Below, in pieces: positions 23,094 to 30,099 of a stretch of 37,447 nucleotides of DNA. The position numbers and the translations under genes were made by a program. The notes under the pieces are model-generated. The model did not search any database. It was not told where the DNA came from and saw nothing but the letters and a program-made list of their open reading frames with translations. Position 1 is the first letter of the stretch. Every line of letters starts with the position of its first letter. Source of the stretch: Lachnoclostridium sp. An14 (lineage in GTDB: Bacteria > Bacillota > Clostridia > Lachnospirales > Lachnospiraceae). The stretch is from the NCBI RefSeq assembly GCF_002160755.1, contig NZ_NFLE01000040.1, forward strand, positions 1 to 37,447, written 5' to 3'.

Positions 23094-24048
23094 CGTCGTC
23101 ATCGCCATAGTCGGTGTTCCCATCATCATAATTAGTGTCGCCGTAGTCGGTGTCGTTGTAGTCGGTAACGCCGTCGTTGTTGGGGCCGTAGTCGGTGTCG
23201 TTGTAGTCGGTGACGCCGTCGTTGTTGGGGCCGTAGTCGGTGTCATTGTAGTCGGTGACGCCGTCGTTGTTGGGGCCGTAGTCGGTGTCATTGTAGTCGG
23301 TGGAACCGTCGCGGGTGGTCAGGGATTCATTTTGCGCGCCGCCGGCCTTATGCTCCGCCTTTACGACCTTCCCTGTTACGGCGTGAATATCGTAATCATA
23401 TTCATACCCGTTGGCGGTGAATTCCAGCTCAAAGATGGGGGTCCCGTCATCGTGGTCGAACTCCTTATCGTCAAATACTGCGTCCGCCGCGCTGATATGG
23501 GCCTGGGCCAGCGCAATTTCTTGCGCTTTCTCCAGTGTAATGTAGGGAGACGGCTTGCCGGCTTTGGCATAAGCCGAATCATAATCGTCGTCGTCAATCG
23601 TTACGATACCGGAAGAAAGACTCAGCTCTTTTACGGCTTCCTGAGTGCTGGCGCTCATATCTGCCAGAAAATCATTGCTGGGAAGCACGGAACCGGGCTC
23701 CAGCTGCAGGACGATATTTTTTTTGTTGCCGTCGATGTCATCCACAAAAAATCCGGCTTCATGGATTTCCACAATCAGATCCCTTAAAACATCGTCACAA
23801 TTTTTTCCGATATAATCCGGATACATTTCCACAATGCCTTTGCCATCGTCATTCCGGCCGGTGAGGGCGGTGACCTTACCGTCCTGATTGTATTCGATCT
23901 GGATTTCAGGATTGACGCTCAGCGTGAGGATGCCGGTTTCCTTTAGTGCCGTTCCCTCCTGTGCCGGTGTGCCGCATCCGGTTAGAAGGACTGCCGAGGT
24001 GACAGCCAGGGAAGATACCGCCGCAAAAAATTTTCTTCTCATATTCAT
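23080..24048 (-). CDS. RsgI-like lipoprotein with PepSY-like domain and Asp-rich repeats
   Basis: A 322-residue lipoprotein. The signal peptide ends in the lipobox LLTGC (Cys25). Residues 38-105 match the extracellular middle domain of the RsgI-type protein next door (ILTLSVNPEIQ, VTALTGRNDDGK), including the Asn-Pro dipeptide. A PepSY-like domain follows (about 168-235; ITLEKAQEIALAQA, then DYDIHAVTGKVVKAEH). Residues 250-310 are tandem 15-residue units of the type TDYNDTDYGPNNDGV, and the end is seven Asp. It lacks the cytosolic anti-sigma domain. The ATG at 24048 follows GAGAGGAG. The first gene of its operon, it has its own SigI-like promoter. Confidence 0.88.
   Translation of the reverse strand: MNMRRKFFAAVSSLAVTSAVLLTGCGTPAQEGTALKETGILTLSVNPEIQIEYNQDGKVTALTGRNDDGKGIVEMYPDYIGKNCDDVLRDLIVEIHEAGFFVDDIDGNKKNIVLQLEPGSVLPSNDFLADMSASTQEAVKELSLSSGIVTIDDDDYDSAYAKAGKPSPYITLEKAQEIALAQAHISAADAVFDDKEFDHDDGTPIFELEFTANGYEYDYDIHAVTGKVVKAEHKAGGAQNESLTTRDGSTDYNDTDYGPNNDGVTDYNDTDYGPNNDGVTDYNDTDYGPNNDGVTDYNDTDYGDTNYDDGNTDYGDDDDDDD
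23142..23303 (-). repeat. Tandem 45-bp repeats encoding Asp-rich units
   Basis: Three nearly identical 45-bp units plus a partial fourth encode TDYNDTDYGPNNDGV. Differences between units are mostly third-position, for example GTG versus GTA contexts. In-frame length changes by slippage or recombination are likely. The opposite strand and other frames stay open here because of the repeat. Confidence 0.9.
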
Positions 24049-24109
24049 AGTGATTGCTCCTCTCAAATAATATTTGAACTGGCTTTTGTTTAGCCTTACA
24101 TCTATAGAT

Positions 24110-24136
24110 TACGGAAACGATTTTTGAAAACTGGGG
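24110..24136 (-). promoter_or_regulatory. Candidate SigI-type promoter of the lipoprotein-VTC-DUF4956-CotH operon
   Basis: On the minus strand CCCCAGTTTTCAAAAA starts at 24136, and CGTA (24113-24110) follows 19 bases after CCCC. The same pattern and spacing occurs before sigI (26140-26114). SigI promoters are known for a C-rich, A/T-tract -35 and a CGAA/CGTA-like -10. Confidence 0.6.
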
Positions 24137-24155
24137 TAAGCTGGAAAATTTTTTA

Positions 24156-24412
24156 TTTAACAGGAAACTTCGTTTCCTGTTAAACAAGAACGCTCCGCAA
24201 GGAGGCACACTCCGCGCAAAGGGAAATGGCTGCTGACGCAGCCGCGCTCCGGCGCGAGTGTGCGCCAAGCGCACACTTTTTTGTGTCATAGACTGCGTTT
24301 CCTATGACACAAAAGCCCCCGGCGGGAGGCGCACTTCGCGCAGAGGAAAATGGCTGCTGACGCAGCCGCGCTCCGGCGCGAGTGTGCGCTGTTGCGCACA
24401 CTTTTTTTAAAT
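24156..24412 (+). repeat. Two tandem long copies of a dispersed hairpin repeat
   Basis: Unit 1 (24156-24286) begins with a 13-bp stem, TTTAACAGGAAAC with its complement. Unit 2 (24283-24412) begins with GTGTCATAG paired with CTATGACAC. Each then carries a GGAGGC(A/G)CACT block, an identical stretch around GGCTGCTGACGCAGCC and CTCCGGCGCGAG, and a terminator-like GTGTGCGC/GCGCACAC stem with six or seven T residues. They fill the gap between the anti-sigma and lipoprotein genes. Confidence 0.75.
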
Positions 24413-25363
24413 TTAATCATCATCGTCATCATCTGGACCGTCGCCGGGGTCGTTGTCCGGGCCATAATCGGTATTCCCATCCGTGTAATCGGTAACTCCG
24501 CTGTTATTTGGCCCGTAATTGGTATCGTTATAGTCGGTTATGCCATCGCTGCCGGGATCATGGCCCGTATCTGCAGGCGCCGGTGTACTGCTTGCCGTCG
24601 GCGCATAATCAGTCGCTCCATCGTTATTCGGTCCATAATCCGTATCGTCATAATCGGCGGTGCTGGAAGACGCCGGGGGTACAGTTTCCGCTTGCGGCGA
24701 TTCAGACGAAGAAGGCGGTGTAGGCACTGGCTGGGAAGAAACCGGCGTAGATGAAGGTTTCTCCGCGCGTTCTTGCCTCTGTCCTTCTTTATAGTTAACA
24801 ATTTCGATTGTGACGGTAATTCGTTCATCCAAATACTCTGTCACCTTGGTGCGCAGCTCCATTCCATACTCCTGGAACAGGGCGTCATCCGGGGAATCAA
24901 TGGAAAAGGAAACCTGCCCGCCTTCTGATAAAAATTCCATCTCAATCGCGCGGTCAATCAGTTCATCGGCAACCGTTACTTTGTCCTTTCCTTTTCCGGA
25001 ATATCCTTCCAGCAATTTTTCTCCATCTTCATTTGTCCCGGTGAGTCCTACAACGGTTCCTTGACGGTTTAGATCCATCTGCACCTCCGGATTAATGGAA
25101 AGGTATATGGATGAATAGGGCTGCAGATAATTCTGGTAATAATTGATACCAAAGAAAAGCAGAAAGCAGGCTGCGATTGCCGCAACCCTATTGCTGATCC
25201 AACGCATGGTATATCGCTGCTTTTCCGGTATTTCTTTCATCAGCACCGGATCATACACCGTCTGCCCTATTTCATATCGTAGATTGGCCGCTTTTAAAAA
25301 GCGTCCTTCCTCGTCCAGAAGAACCACGTATCCGGGGTGGCATTCCATAACCAGATAACTCAT
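24413..25363 (-). CDS. RsgI-type transmembrane anti-sigma factor with Asp-rich tail
   Basis: A 316-residue protein. Residues 1-50 are the RsgI N-terminal sigma-binding domain (LVMECHPGYVVLLDEEGRFL). A membrane helix lies at 58-74. The extracellular middle domain (85-190) begins SIYLSINPEVQMDLN, and Asn91-Pro92 corresponds to the site where RsgI proteins are reported to self-cleave. A Ser/Pro/Thr linker (200-235) leads to Asp-rich repeats (TDYGPNNDG, TDYNDTNYGPNNSG) and a six-Asp end. Known RsgI proteins often carry carbohydrate-binding domains here; this one has none. The start overlaps the sigma-factor stop (ATGA), fixing the pair as an operon. Confidence 0.9.
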   Translation of the reverse strand: MSYLVMECHPGYVVLLDEEGRFLKAANLRYEIGQTVYDPVLMKEIPEKQRYTMRWISNRVAAIAACFLLFFGINYYQNYLQPYSSIYLSINPEVQMDLNRQGTVVGLTGTNEDGEKLLEGYSGKGKDKVTVADELIDRAIEMEFLSEGGQVSFSIDSPDDALFQEYGMELRTKVTEYLDERITVTIEIVNYKEGQRQERAEKPSSTPVSSQPVPTPPSSSESPQAETVPPASSSTADYDDTDYGPNNDGATDYAPTASSTPAPADTGHDPGSDGITDYNDTNYGPNNSGVTDYTDGNTDYGPDNDPGDGPDDDDDD

Positions 25364-26085
25364 CGCGCCGCCACTCCTTTCATTACTTGTTTCAAATGCC
25401 CGCGGATGATTTCATACCCGTTGGTATAAATCAGCAGCAAGGCCACCATATATTTGCGATGCCGTTCCAGCGTCTTACGTTCCACACCGCTGCCGGCTGT
25501 CAGCTGCCCGATGGGCAGTTTCTTTGTCTTTAAGAGATCGTCCAGCAGCTCCGGGTTCTCCCTTGCGTACTGCAGGGCCTTTCGGCAGGCGTCTAGCGTC
25601 CGTTGCTGCTTGGGACAATTATCGGCCACATCGCTAAGGCTGACACCAAATTCCTGCATCTGCCGGGTCAATTCCACAATTTCTGCGCGGGTCACATCCC
25701 GTACCGACATTTCTTCATATAGATCTCTTTCATCTGCCAGCGTCTCTCCCAGGGCCGTATCGTCTGCCCCAGCTGGCGCGTCCAGCGAGATGACGCGGTT
25801 ATACCGCTGTTCCCTACGGCTGTAGTCAATCAACCGGTTGCGGATCAGCATAGCGGCATACTTCAGGAAAGCACCGCGGGTCCGGGAATATCCGCCGATT
25901 GCCTCATGAAAAGCAATCATGGCAATACTCAGCTCATCGTCATGCCCTTCGATGGGGGGCCGTTTCATAAATTTTGCCGTTTCCGTTTTGATAAAGGGCA
26001 TATATGTACCGATCAGCCGATCCGCCGCTTGTGTATCCTCCTTTGCCGCATATACATATGAAACAATATTGTGTTCGTTATTCAT
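25360..26085 (-). CDS. sigI: SigI-type RNA polymerase sigma factor
   Basis: A 241-residue sigma factor of the SigI group. The region-2-like segment holds DDELSIAMIAFHEAIGGYSR and FLKYAAMLIRNRLIDYSRRE (about 48-92). The C-terminal DNA-binding part ends in a basic helix (VERKTLERHRKYMVALLLIY, near 200-220). SigI factors are held inactive by RsgI and released by an extracellular signal. GGAGGGATT lies upstream of the ATG. It is the first gene of the cluster and is preceded by both a vegetative and a SigI-like promoter, so autoregulation is likely. Confidence 0.9.
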   Translation of the reverse strand: MNNEHNIVSYVYAAKEDTQAADRLIGTYMPFIKTETAKFMKRPPIEGHDDELSIAMIAFHEAIGGYSRTRGAFLKYAAMLIRNRLIDYSRREQRYNRVISLDAPAGADDTALGETLADERDLYEEMSVRDVTRAEIVELTRQMQEFGVSLSDVADNCPKQQRTLDACRKALQYARENPELLDDLLKTKKLPIGQLTAGSGVERKTLERHRKYMVALLLIYTNGYEIIRGHLKQVMKGVAAR

Positions 26086-26113
26086 GCAGCAGAATCCCTC
26101 CTATTATATAGTA

Positions 26114-26140
26114 TACGACCCCCTGTTTTTAAAACCGGGG
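26114..26140 (-). promoter_or_regulatory. Candidate autoregulatory SigI-type promoter
   Basis: On the minus strand CCCCGGTTTTAAAAA starts at 26140, and CGTA (26117-26114) follows 19 bases after CCCC, about 29 bases before the sigI start. The match to the lipoprotein promoter in sequence and spacing is the main evidence. Confidence 0.6.
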
Positions 26141-26177
26141 CCGCCATGTAAGAATATTGCTTAAAATATCCCAATAT

Positions 26178-26206
26178 ATAATATAAATCGGCCTGTTGCG
26201 CTGCAA
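26178..26206 (-). promoter_or_regulatory. Vegetative promoter of the sigI operon
   Basis: On the minus strand TTGCAG (26201-26206), 17 bases and TATTAT (26178-26183) resemble a sigmaA promoter, giving basal expression upstream of the SigI-like site. Confidence 0.5.
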
Positions 26207-26310
26207 TCATAACAAAGTAAAATTTATGTAAAATCAATGTAAAATTATGGGGAAATTGCTTGCTATGGGGGAGAATTTTAGGGGAAATCCGCAAGAAAAT
26301 CAGGAAAGAA

Positions 26311-26349
26311 AAGGCAGCGGCCGAAGTTTTATCCTCCGTCCGCTGCCTT
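26311..26349 (-). terminator. Terminator of the thioredoxin-reductase-like gene
   Basis: AAGGCAGCGG (26311-26320) and CCGCTGCCTT (26340-26349) form a 10-bp stem. On the minus strand it is followed by TTTTCTTTCC. Confidence 0.75.
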
Positions 26350-26383
26350 CACAAATGTCAGTTTCGTTTCTCAGTCCAGTGCC

Positions 26384-27547
26384 TTACACGTCCAGCTTTT
26401 CCACCACTTCCCCCTTGTCCACCAAAAGGGCTACAGCCGGCGTGTTCTCATCCAGGGTGATGTGATAGCGGTCCGCCCACACCTTTTTCCTGGTCACGTC
26501 GATCTCGATCACCTTGTGGGAGGCAGCGAGATTGCTGATGGCGTCGATGCTGCCGGCGTATTCCGGGCTCCAGAATCCTAAGACCACCGGCTCCGGGCTC
26601 TCTAACACCTGCTCTTTAAAGTCGTTTAAATCCTCGATATAGCGCTCTGCCGCAGTGGCCGCCACAGCTCCGTCAGAGATGGCGGTGGAAACCTGGCGAA
26701 GGTATTTGTCCCGCACATCGCCGGCGGCGAATACGCCGGGGACATTGGTCTCCATGCGGTCGTTTACATGGAGCCAGCCGCGAGAATCCTTCTCAAGCTC
26801 CTCCGGCAGCCACTTCGTCTCCGGGATCATTCCCACGAAGAAAAAGACGCCGTCACAGGGGAAGTCGGTGATCTCGTCCGTCTTGATGTTCTTGATCTTG
26901 ACGCCGGTCACCTGATCCTCGCCGCAGACCTCCGCCAGCACGCTGTTCCACACAAAATCCATCTTCGGATGCTGCAAAGCCTTGGCGGCGGACTGCTTGT
27001 TGCAGTCTAAAATGCCCTCGTCGTGAAGGACGATCACCGTCACCCGGCTGGCAAATTTGGTGATGAACATTCCCTCCTCGATGGCCTGGTCGCCGCTTCC
27101 CACTACCACTACGTGCTGGTCCTGGAAAAACTCCGCGTCACAGGTGGCGCAGTAGGCCACGCCCTGTCCCGTCAGCTCCCGCTCGCCGGGGATTCCTAAA
27201 ATCCTGGCGGAGGTGCCGGTGGCGATGATTACGGCCTTCGCCCCGTACTGGTGCCGTCTGGTGTTCACCAGCTTTATATCTCCGGTCACGTCCATGGATT
27301 TTACCGGCTCCCGCTTGATCTCCACGCCGAATCCCTTGGCGTGCTCCGCCATCTGCTCCGTTAAATCCGGGCCGGAGGTGGTGGGGATCCCGGGGTAGTT
27401 TACAATCTCCCTGGTGGTGTAGGCGCGGCCACCCACAGTGCTTTTTTCCAGAATCAGGGTGTTTAAGCGCGCCCTTCCTCCGTAAATGCCTGCCGCGAGG
27501 CCCGCCGGGCCGCCGCCTATGATAATCAGATCGTACATTCCGTCCAT
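26384..27547 (-). CDS. Thioredoxin reductase with a degenerate C-terminal thioredoxin-like domain
   Basis: A 387-residue flavoprotein. Residues 1-305 are a thioredoxin reductase: FAD motif IIGGGPAGLAAG (about 9-20), redox-active CATC (Cys133, Cys136), NADPH motif VVVGSGDQAIEEG and the FAD-binding GVFAAGDVRDK. The remaining 80 residues look like a thioredoxin fold (EPVVLGFWSPEYAGSIDAI), but the CxxC position carries SPEY, so it cannot exchange disulfides and may serve in docking. Its real partner may be the CHVC thioredoxin-like protein encoded divergently 160 bases away. GAGGAGG lies eight bases before the ATG. Confidence 0.9.
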   Translation of the reverse strand: MDGMYDLIIIGGGPAGLAAGIYGGRARLNTLILEKSTVGGRAYTTREIVNYPGIPTTSGPDLTEQMAEHAKGFGVEIKREPVKSMDVTGDIKLVNTRRHQYGAKAVIIATGTSARILGIPGERELTGQGVAYCATCDAEFFQDQHVVVVGSGDQAIEEGMFITKFASRVTVIVLHDEGILDCNKQSAAKALQHPKMDFVWNSVLAEVCGEDQVTGVKIKNIKTDEITDFPCDGVFFFVGMIPETKWLPEELEKDSRGWLHVNDRMETNVPGVFAAGDVRDKYLRQVSTAISDGAVAATAAERYIEDLNDFKEQVLESPEPVVLGFWSPEYAGSIDAISNLAASHKVIEIDVTRKKVWADRYHITLDENTPAVALLVDKGEVVEKLDV

Positions 27548-27642
27548 GCTTCATTCCTCCTCAATCATTCCATTCCGGCTGATGCCGTAAGTCTCTGACT
27601 CTAGTTTATCACATTTTTTTGAAATTGCTATAACATAGATTA

Positions 27643-27671
27643 TTGTCTGCCTATTTTCTATATGCTATAAT
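27643..27671 (+). promoter_or_regulatory. Promoter of the thioredoxin-like/arylsulfotransferase operon
   Basis: TTGTCT (27643-27648), a 17-base spacer and a perfect TATAAT (27666-27671) with TG one base upstream form a strong promoter, about 37 bases before the first start codon. Confidence 0.8.
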
Positions 27672-27708
27672 ATTGTCAGAATGAAAATCAAAAGGAGGAT
27701 GATAAGCC

Positions 27709-28023
27709 ATGAAAAAGCTGAATTCGGTGGCGTTTGAGGAGTATGTGGTGAACGATGGCGAGACCTGTCTTGTGATCTTCTCCAGAAAATCCTGCCACGT
27801 GTGCCAGGGCGTCCACGCTGTGCTGGAGGACCTGGAGCAGGACTATAAAGGAAAGATGCCTTTCTACGAGGTAGATGTGGAGGAGGAGTCCGCCCTGTTT
27901 GAGAAAATGATGATGAAGGGCGTTCCCCAGGTCGTGATCTTTGACAACGGCGAGCAGGTAGAAAAGCTGGCCGGCAACCACGAGGAGGACGACTACATCG
28001 ACGCGATCGAGAAGTACATTTAA
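27709..28023 (+). CDS. Thioredoxin-like protein (CHVC active site)
   Basis: A 104-residue thioredoxin fold with active site SCHVC (Cys29, Cys32) instead of the usual CGPC, and the cis-Pro in GVPQVVIF. It should act in the cytosol, since there is no signal peptide. A His-Val pair in CxxC often shifts the potential relative to CGPC thioredoxin. AAAGGAGGATG precedes the ATG. It is 30 bases upstream of the arylsulfotransferase-family gene and divergent from a thioredoxin reductase, suggesting a dedicated reductant chain. Confidence 0.9.
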   Translation: MKKLNSVAFEEYVVNDGETCLVIFSRKSCHVCQGVHAVLEDLEQDYKGKMPFYEVDVEEESALFEKMMMKGVPQVVIFDNGEQVEKLAGNHEEDDYIDAIEKYI

Positions 28024-28053
28024 GTTTTATATAAATAAGGAGGACGATAAAAC

Positions 28054-29478
28054 ATGGGACTTTACAGTGTATTTCCAATGGGAACAACAATTTATGATCC
28101 GGAGAAGGCCTGGAACGGCTACACCCTGATGCAGTGCCAGGGAATCGGCGCCATTCTGGTGGACATGAACGGAAACGTGGTGAAATGCTGGAAGGGCGTT
28201 CAGGGTTTCCCCAATAAGCTTCTTCCCGGCGGCTACCTGATGGGCAGCCTGGGCTTAAGAGACCCGAAATTCGGCTATCAGGATCAGACCGACCTGGTAC
28301 AGGTAGACTGGGACGGCAAGGTGGTTTGGAAATTTGACCACAAGGAGCTGGTGGACGACGACGGCGACAAGAGATGGATCGCCAGACAGCACCACGACTA
28401 TCAGAGAGAGGGCAACCCCGTAGGCTACTACGTACCCGGCATGGAGTGCAAGACCGACAGCGGAAATACCCTGATCCTCTGCCACGAGGACGTTTACAAT
28501 AAGAGAGTCAGCGAGCACCGCTTGTTAGACGACGTGTTCATCGAGGTAGACTGGGACGGCAATATCGTCTGGGAGTGGCACGCCAACAAGCATTTCAACG
28601 AGCTGGGCTTTGACGAGATTGCCAAGAACGTGCTGGCCCGCAACCCCAACAATCACGAGAACGGCGGCGGACAGGGCGACTGGCTCCACATCAATTCCAT
28701 GAGCGTTCTGGGCCCGAACAAGTGGTATGACGCCGGCGACGAGCGGTTCCATCCGGACAACATCATCTGGGATGCCAGAGAGGCCAACATCCTGGCCATC
28801 ATCAGCAAGAAGACGGGCAAGATCGTTTGGCAGATCGGACCGGACTTCACCAAGTCCAAAGAGCTGAGAATCATGGGCCAGATCATCGGACAGCACCACT
28901 GCCATATGATCCCCAAGGGACTGCCGGGCGAGGGCAACATCTTGGTATTCGACAACGGCGGCTGGGCCGGCTACGGTATGCCCAGCAGAACCACCAAGGA
29001 CGGCACCAAGTCTGACATCCGCGACCACTCCCGTATCATCGAGTTCGATCCGGTGACCCTGGAGGTTGTCTGGGAGTTCAAGGGACTGGCCTTCGGCGGA
29101 ATGCTGGGACTGGTGGCAAACTCCAAGTTCTACAGCCCGCTGATCAGCTCCGCGCAGAGACTGCCCAACGGCAATACCCTGATCACTGAGGGCTGCTACA
29201 TGAGAATGTTCGAGGTGACTCCGGAGAAAGAGGTTGTCTGGGAGTTCATCGCTCCGTTTAAGAACATGAGAGAGATGGTATACCGCGCTTACCGTTATCC
29301 CTACGACTACGTTCCTCAGGTGGAGAAACCGGTGGAGGTTCCGGTTCAGAAACTGGACTGCCACGACTTCCGCGTGCCGGGCGCATCTGCCAGCGAGATC
29401 AAGGAGATGACCGAGGTAGAGGGCACCCTGGGCTACAACTTCAAGATGGATGCCTGCGTAACCGACGGACAGGTATAA
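28054..29478 (+). CDS. Arylsulfotransferase (ASST) family protein without signal peptide
   Basis: A 474-residue beta-propeller-type protein of the ASST family, which moves sulfate between phenols through a sulfated histidine, without PAPS. Repeating blade motifs are visible (VDWDGKVVWKFDH, VDWDGNIVWEWH, FDPVTLEVVWEF). Candidate catalytic histidines lie in ARQHHDYQREGN and GQHHCHMIPKG. Unlike well-studied periplasmic ASSTs it has no signal peptide, so it appears cytosolic. Codon use is strongly biased (Arg mostly AGA or CGC), suggesting high expression. It follows a thioredoxin-like gene in an operon, has a perfect AAGGAGG site and ends at a strong terminator. The natural substrate is unknown. 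Confidence 0.85.
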   Translation: MGLYSVFPMGTTIYDPEKAWNGYTLMQCQGIGAILVDMNGNVVKCWKGVQGFPNKLLPGGYLMGSLGLRDPKFGYQDQTDLVQVDWDGKVVWKFDHKELVDDDGDKRWIARQHHDYQREGNPVGYYVPGMECKTDSGNTLILCHEDVYNKRVSEHRLLDDVFIEVDWDGNIVWEWHANKHFNELGFDEIAKNVLARNPNNHENGGGQGDWLHINSMSVLGPNKWYDAGDERFHPDNIIWDAREANILAIISKKTGKIVWQIGPDFTKSKELRIMGQIIGQHHCHMIPKGLPGEGNILVFDNGGWAGYGMPSRTTKDGTKSDIRDHSRIIEFDPVTLEVVWEFKGLAFGGMLGLVANSKFYSPLISSAQRLPNGNTLITEGCYMRMFEVTPEKEVVWEFIAPFKNMREMVYRAYRYPYDYVPQVEKPVEVPVQKLDCHDFRVPGASASEIKEMTEVEGTLGYNFKMDACVTDGQV

Positions 29479-29500
29479 TGATATAACATCAGTATGAATT

Positions 29501-29552
29501 GGGCGGGCCGCCCGGTTCCGGAATGTTCCGGGGCCGGCGGCCCGCCCCTTTG
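29501..29552 (+). terminator. Terminator of the arylsulfotransferase operon
   Basis: GGGCGGGCCGCC (29501-29512) pairs perfectly with GGCGGCCCGCCC (29536-29547), with further pairing inside the loop, and is followed by CTTTG. The stem is very stable although the T-run is short. Confidence 0.75.
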
Positions 29553-29681
29553 CATCCTGCGCGGCCTGTGGTAAAATGGGATTCGGATGCCGGGGAGGAA
29601 ACCGGCGTCTGGTCACTGTGGAAAACCTGCTATATTCAGATTTAGAAAGAACATATTTAGAGAAAAGAGGCTGAGTACAGA

Positions 29682-30002
29682 ATGAATAGGAAACCTTATA
29701 AAGAAATCACCCAGGAGATGGCCTGGGATATTATGCAGCACGGAGAGGGCTTTCTCATCCTGGACGTGCGCACGCCGGAGGAGTTTGCCGGGGGCCACAT
29801 CGAGGGGGCGGTGAACCTGCCCCTGGAAACCATCGGAGACCGGGACATCCCCCAGCTGCCGGACAAGTCCCAGGAGCTTTTGGTCTACTGCCGCAGCGGC
29901 TCCAGAAGCAAAATGGCAGCCGGAAAGCTGGCTGCCAAAGGGTATGAACGGGTGGAGGAGTTCGGCGGGGTGCTTACCTGGGAGCATGGGTTGGTGAAGT
30001 AG
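29682..30002 (+). CDS. Single-domain rhodanese-like sulfurtransferase
   Basis: A 106-residue rhodanese domain. The active-site loop CRSGSRS holds the catalytic Cys70, and the N-terminal ILDVRTPEEFAGGHI motif is complete. It should carry persulfide sulfur in the cytosol, for cyanide detoxification, thiolation or similar transfers. It has its own ribosome site region (AGAGG, a little far from the ATG) and sits after the arylsulfotransferase terminator. The location fits the sulfur/thiol theme, but no partner is shown. Confidence 0.9.
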   Translation: MNRKPYKEITQEMAWDIMQHGEGFLILDVRTPEEFAGGHIEGAVNLPLETIGDRDIPQLPDKSQELLVYCRSGSRSKMAAGKLAAKGYERVEEFGGVLTWEHGLVK

Positions 30003-30099
30003 GCGGGAGAAGATGGGATGTTTTTAATGCTATTGCACATAAATTTTATGGGGCGTTAATTCCAATTCAGATCAGCGTATATTCATGTTTGGAAATAAC

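Noticed and set aside
23108-23291. N-terminal extension of the VTC protein rich in Thr-Pro-Thr
   Set aside because: This is the lipoprotein repeat read in another frame. The VTC fold begins only after 23093, so the extension is an artefact.
23142-23303. Regular 45-bp repeats that could be mistaken for a CRISPR array
   Set aside because: There are no unique spacers, the repeats are contiguous and in frame, and they encode a peptide repeat.
22996-23787. 263-codon plus-strand frame with Val/Gly-rich hydrophobic repeats
   Set aside because: It is the complement of the Asp-rich repeat of the lipoprotein; there is no ribosome site and the composition follows from the repeat.
28525-29616. Long open frame of 363 codons on the minus strand opposite the arylsulfotransferase gene
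   Set aside because: The plus-strand gene has a clear family match, ribosome site and promoter. The antisense frame is explained by its biased codon use and has no recognisable domain.
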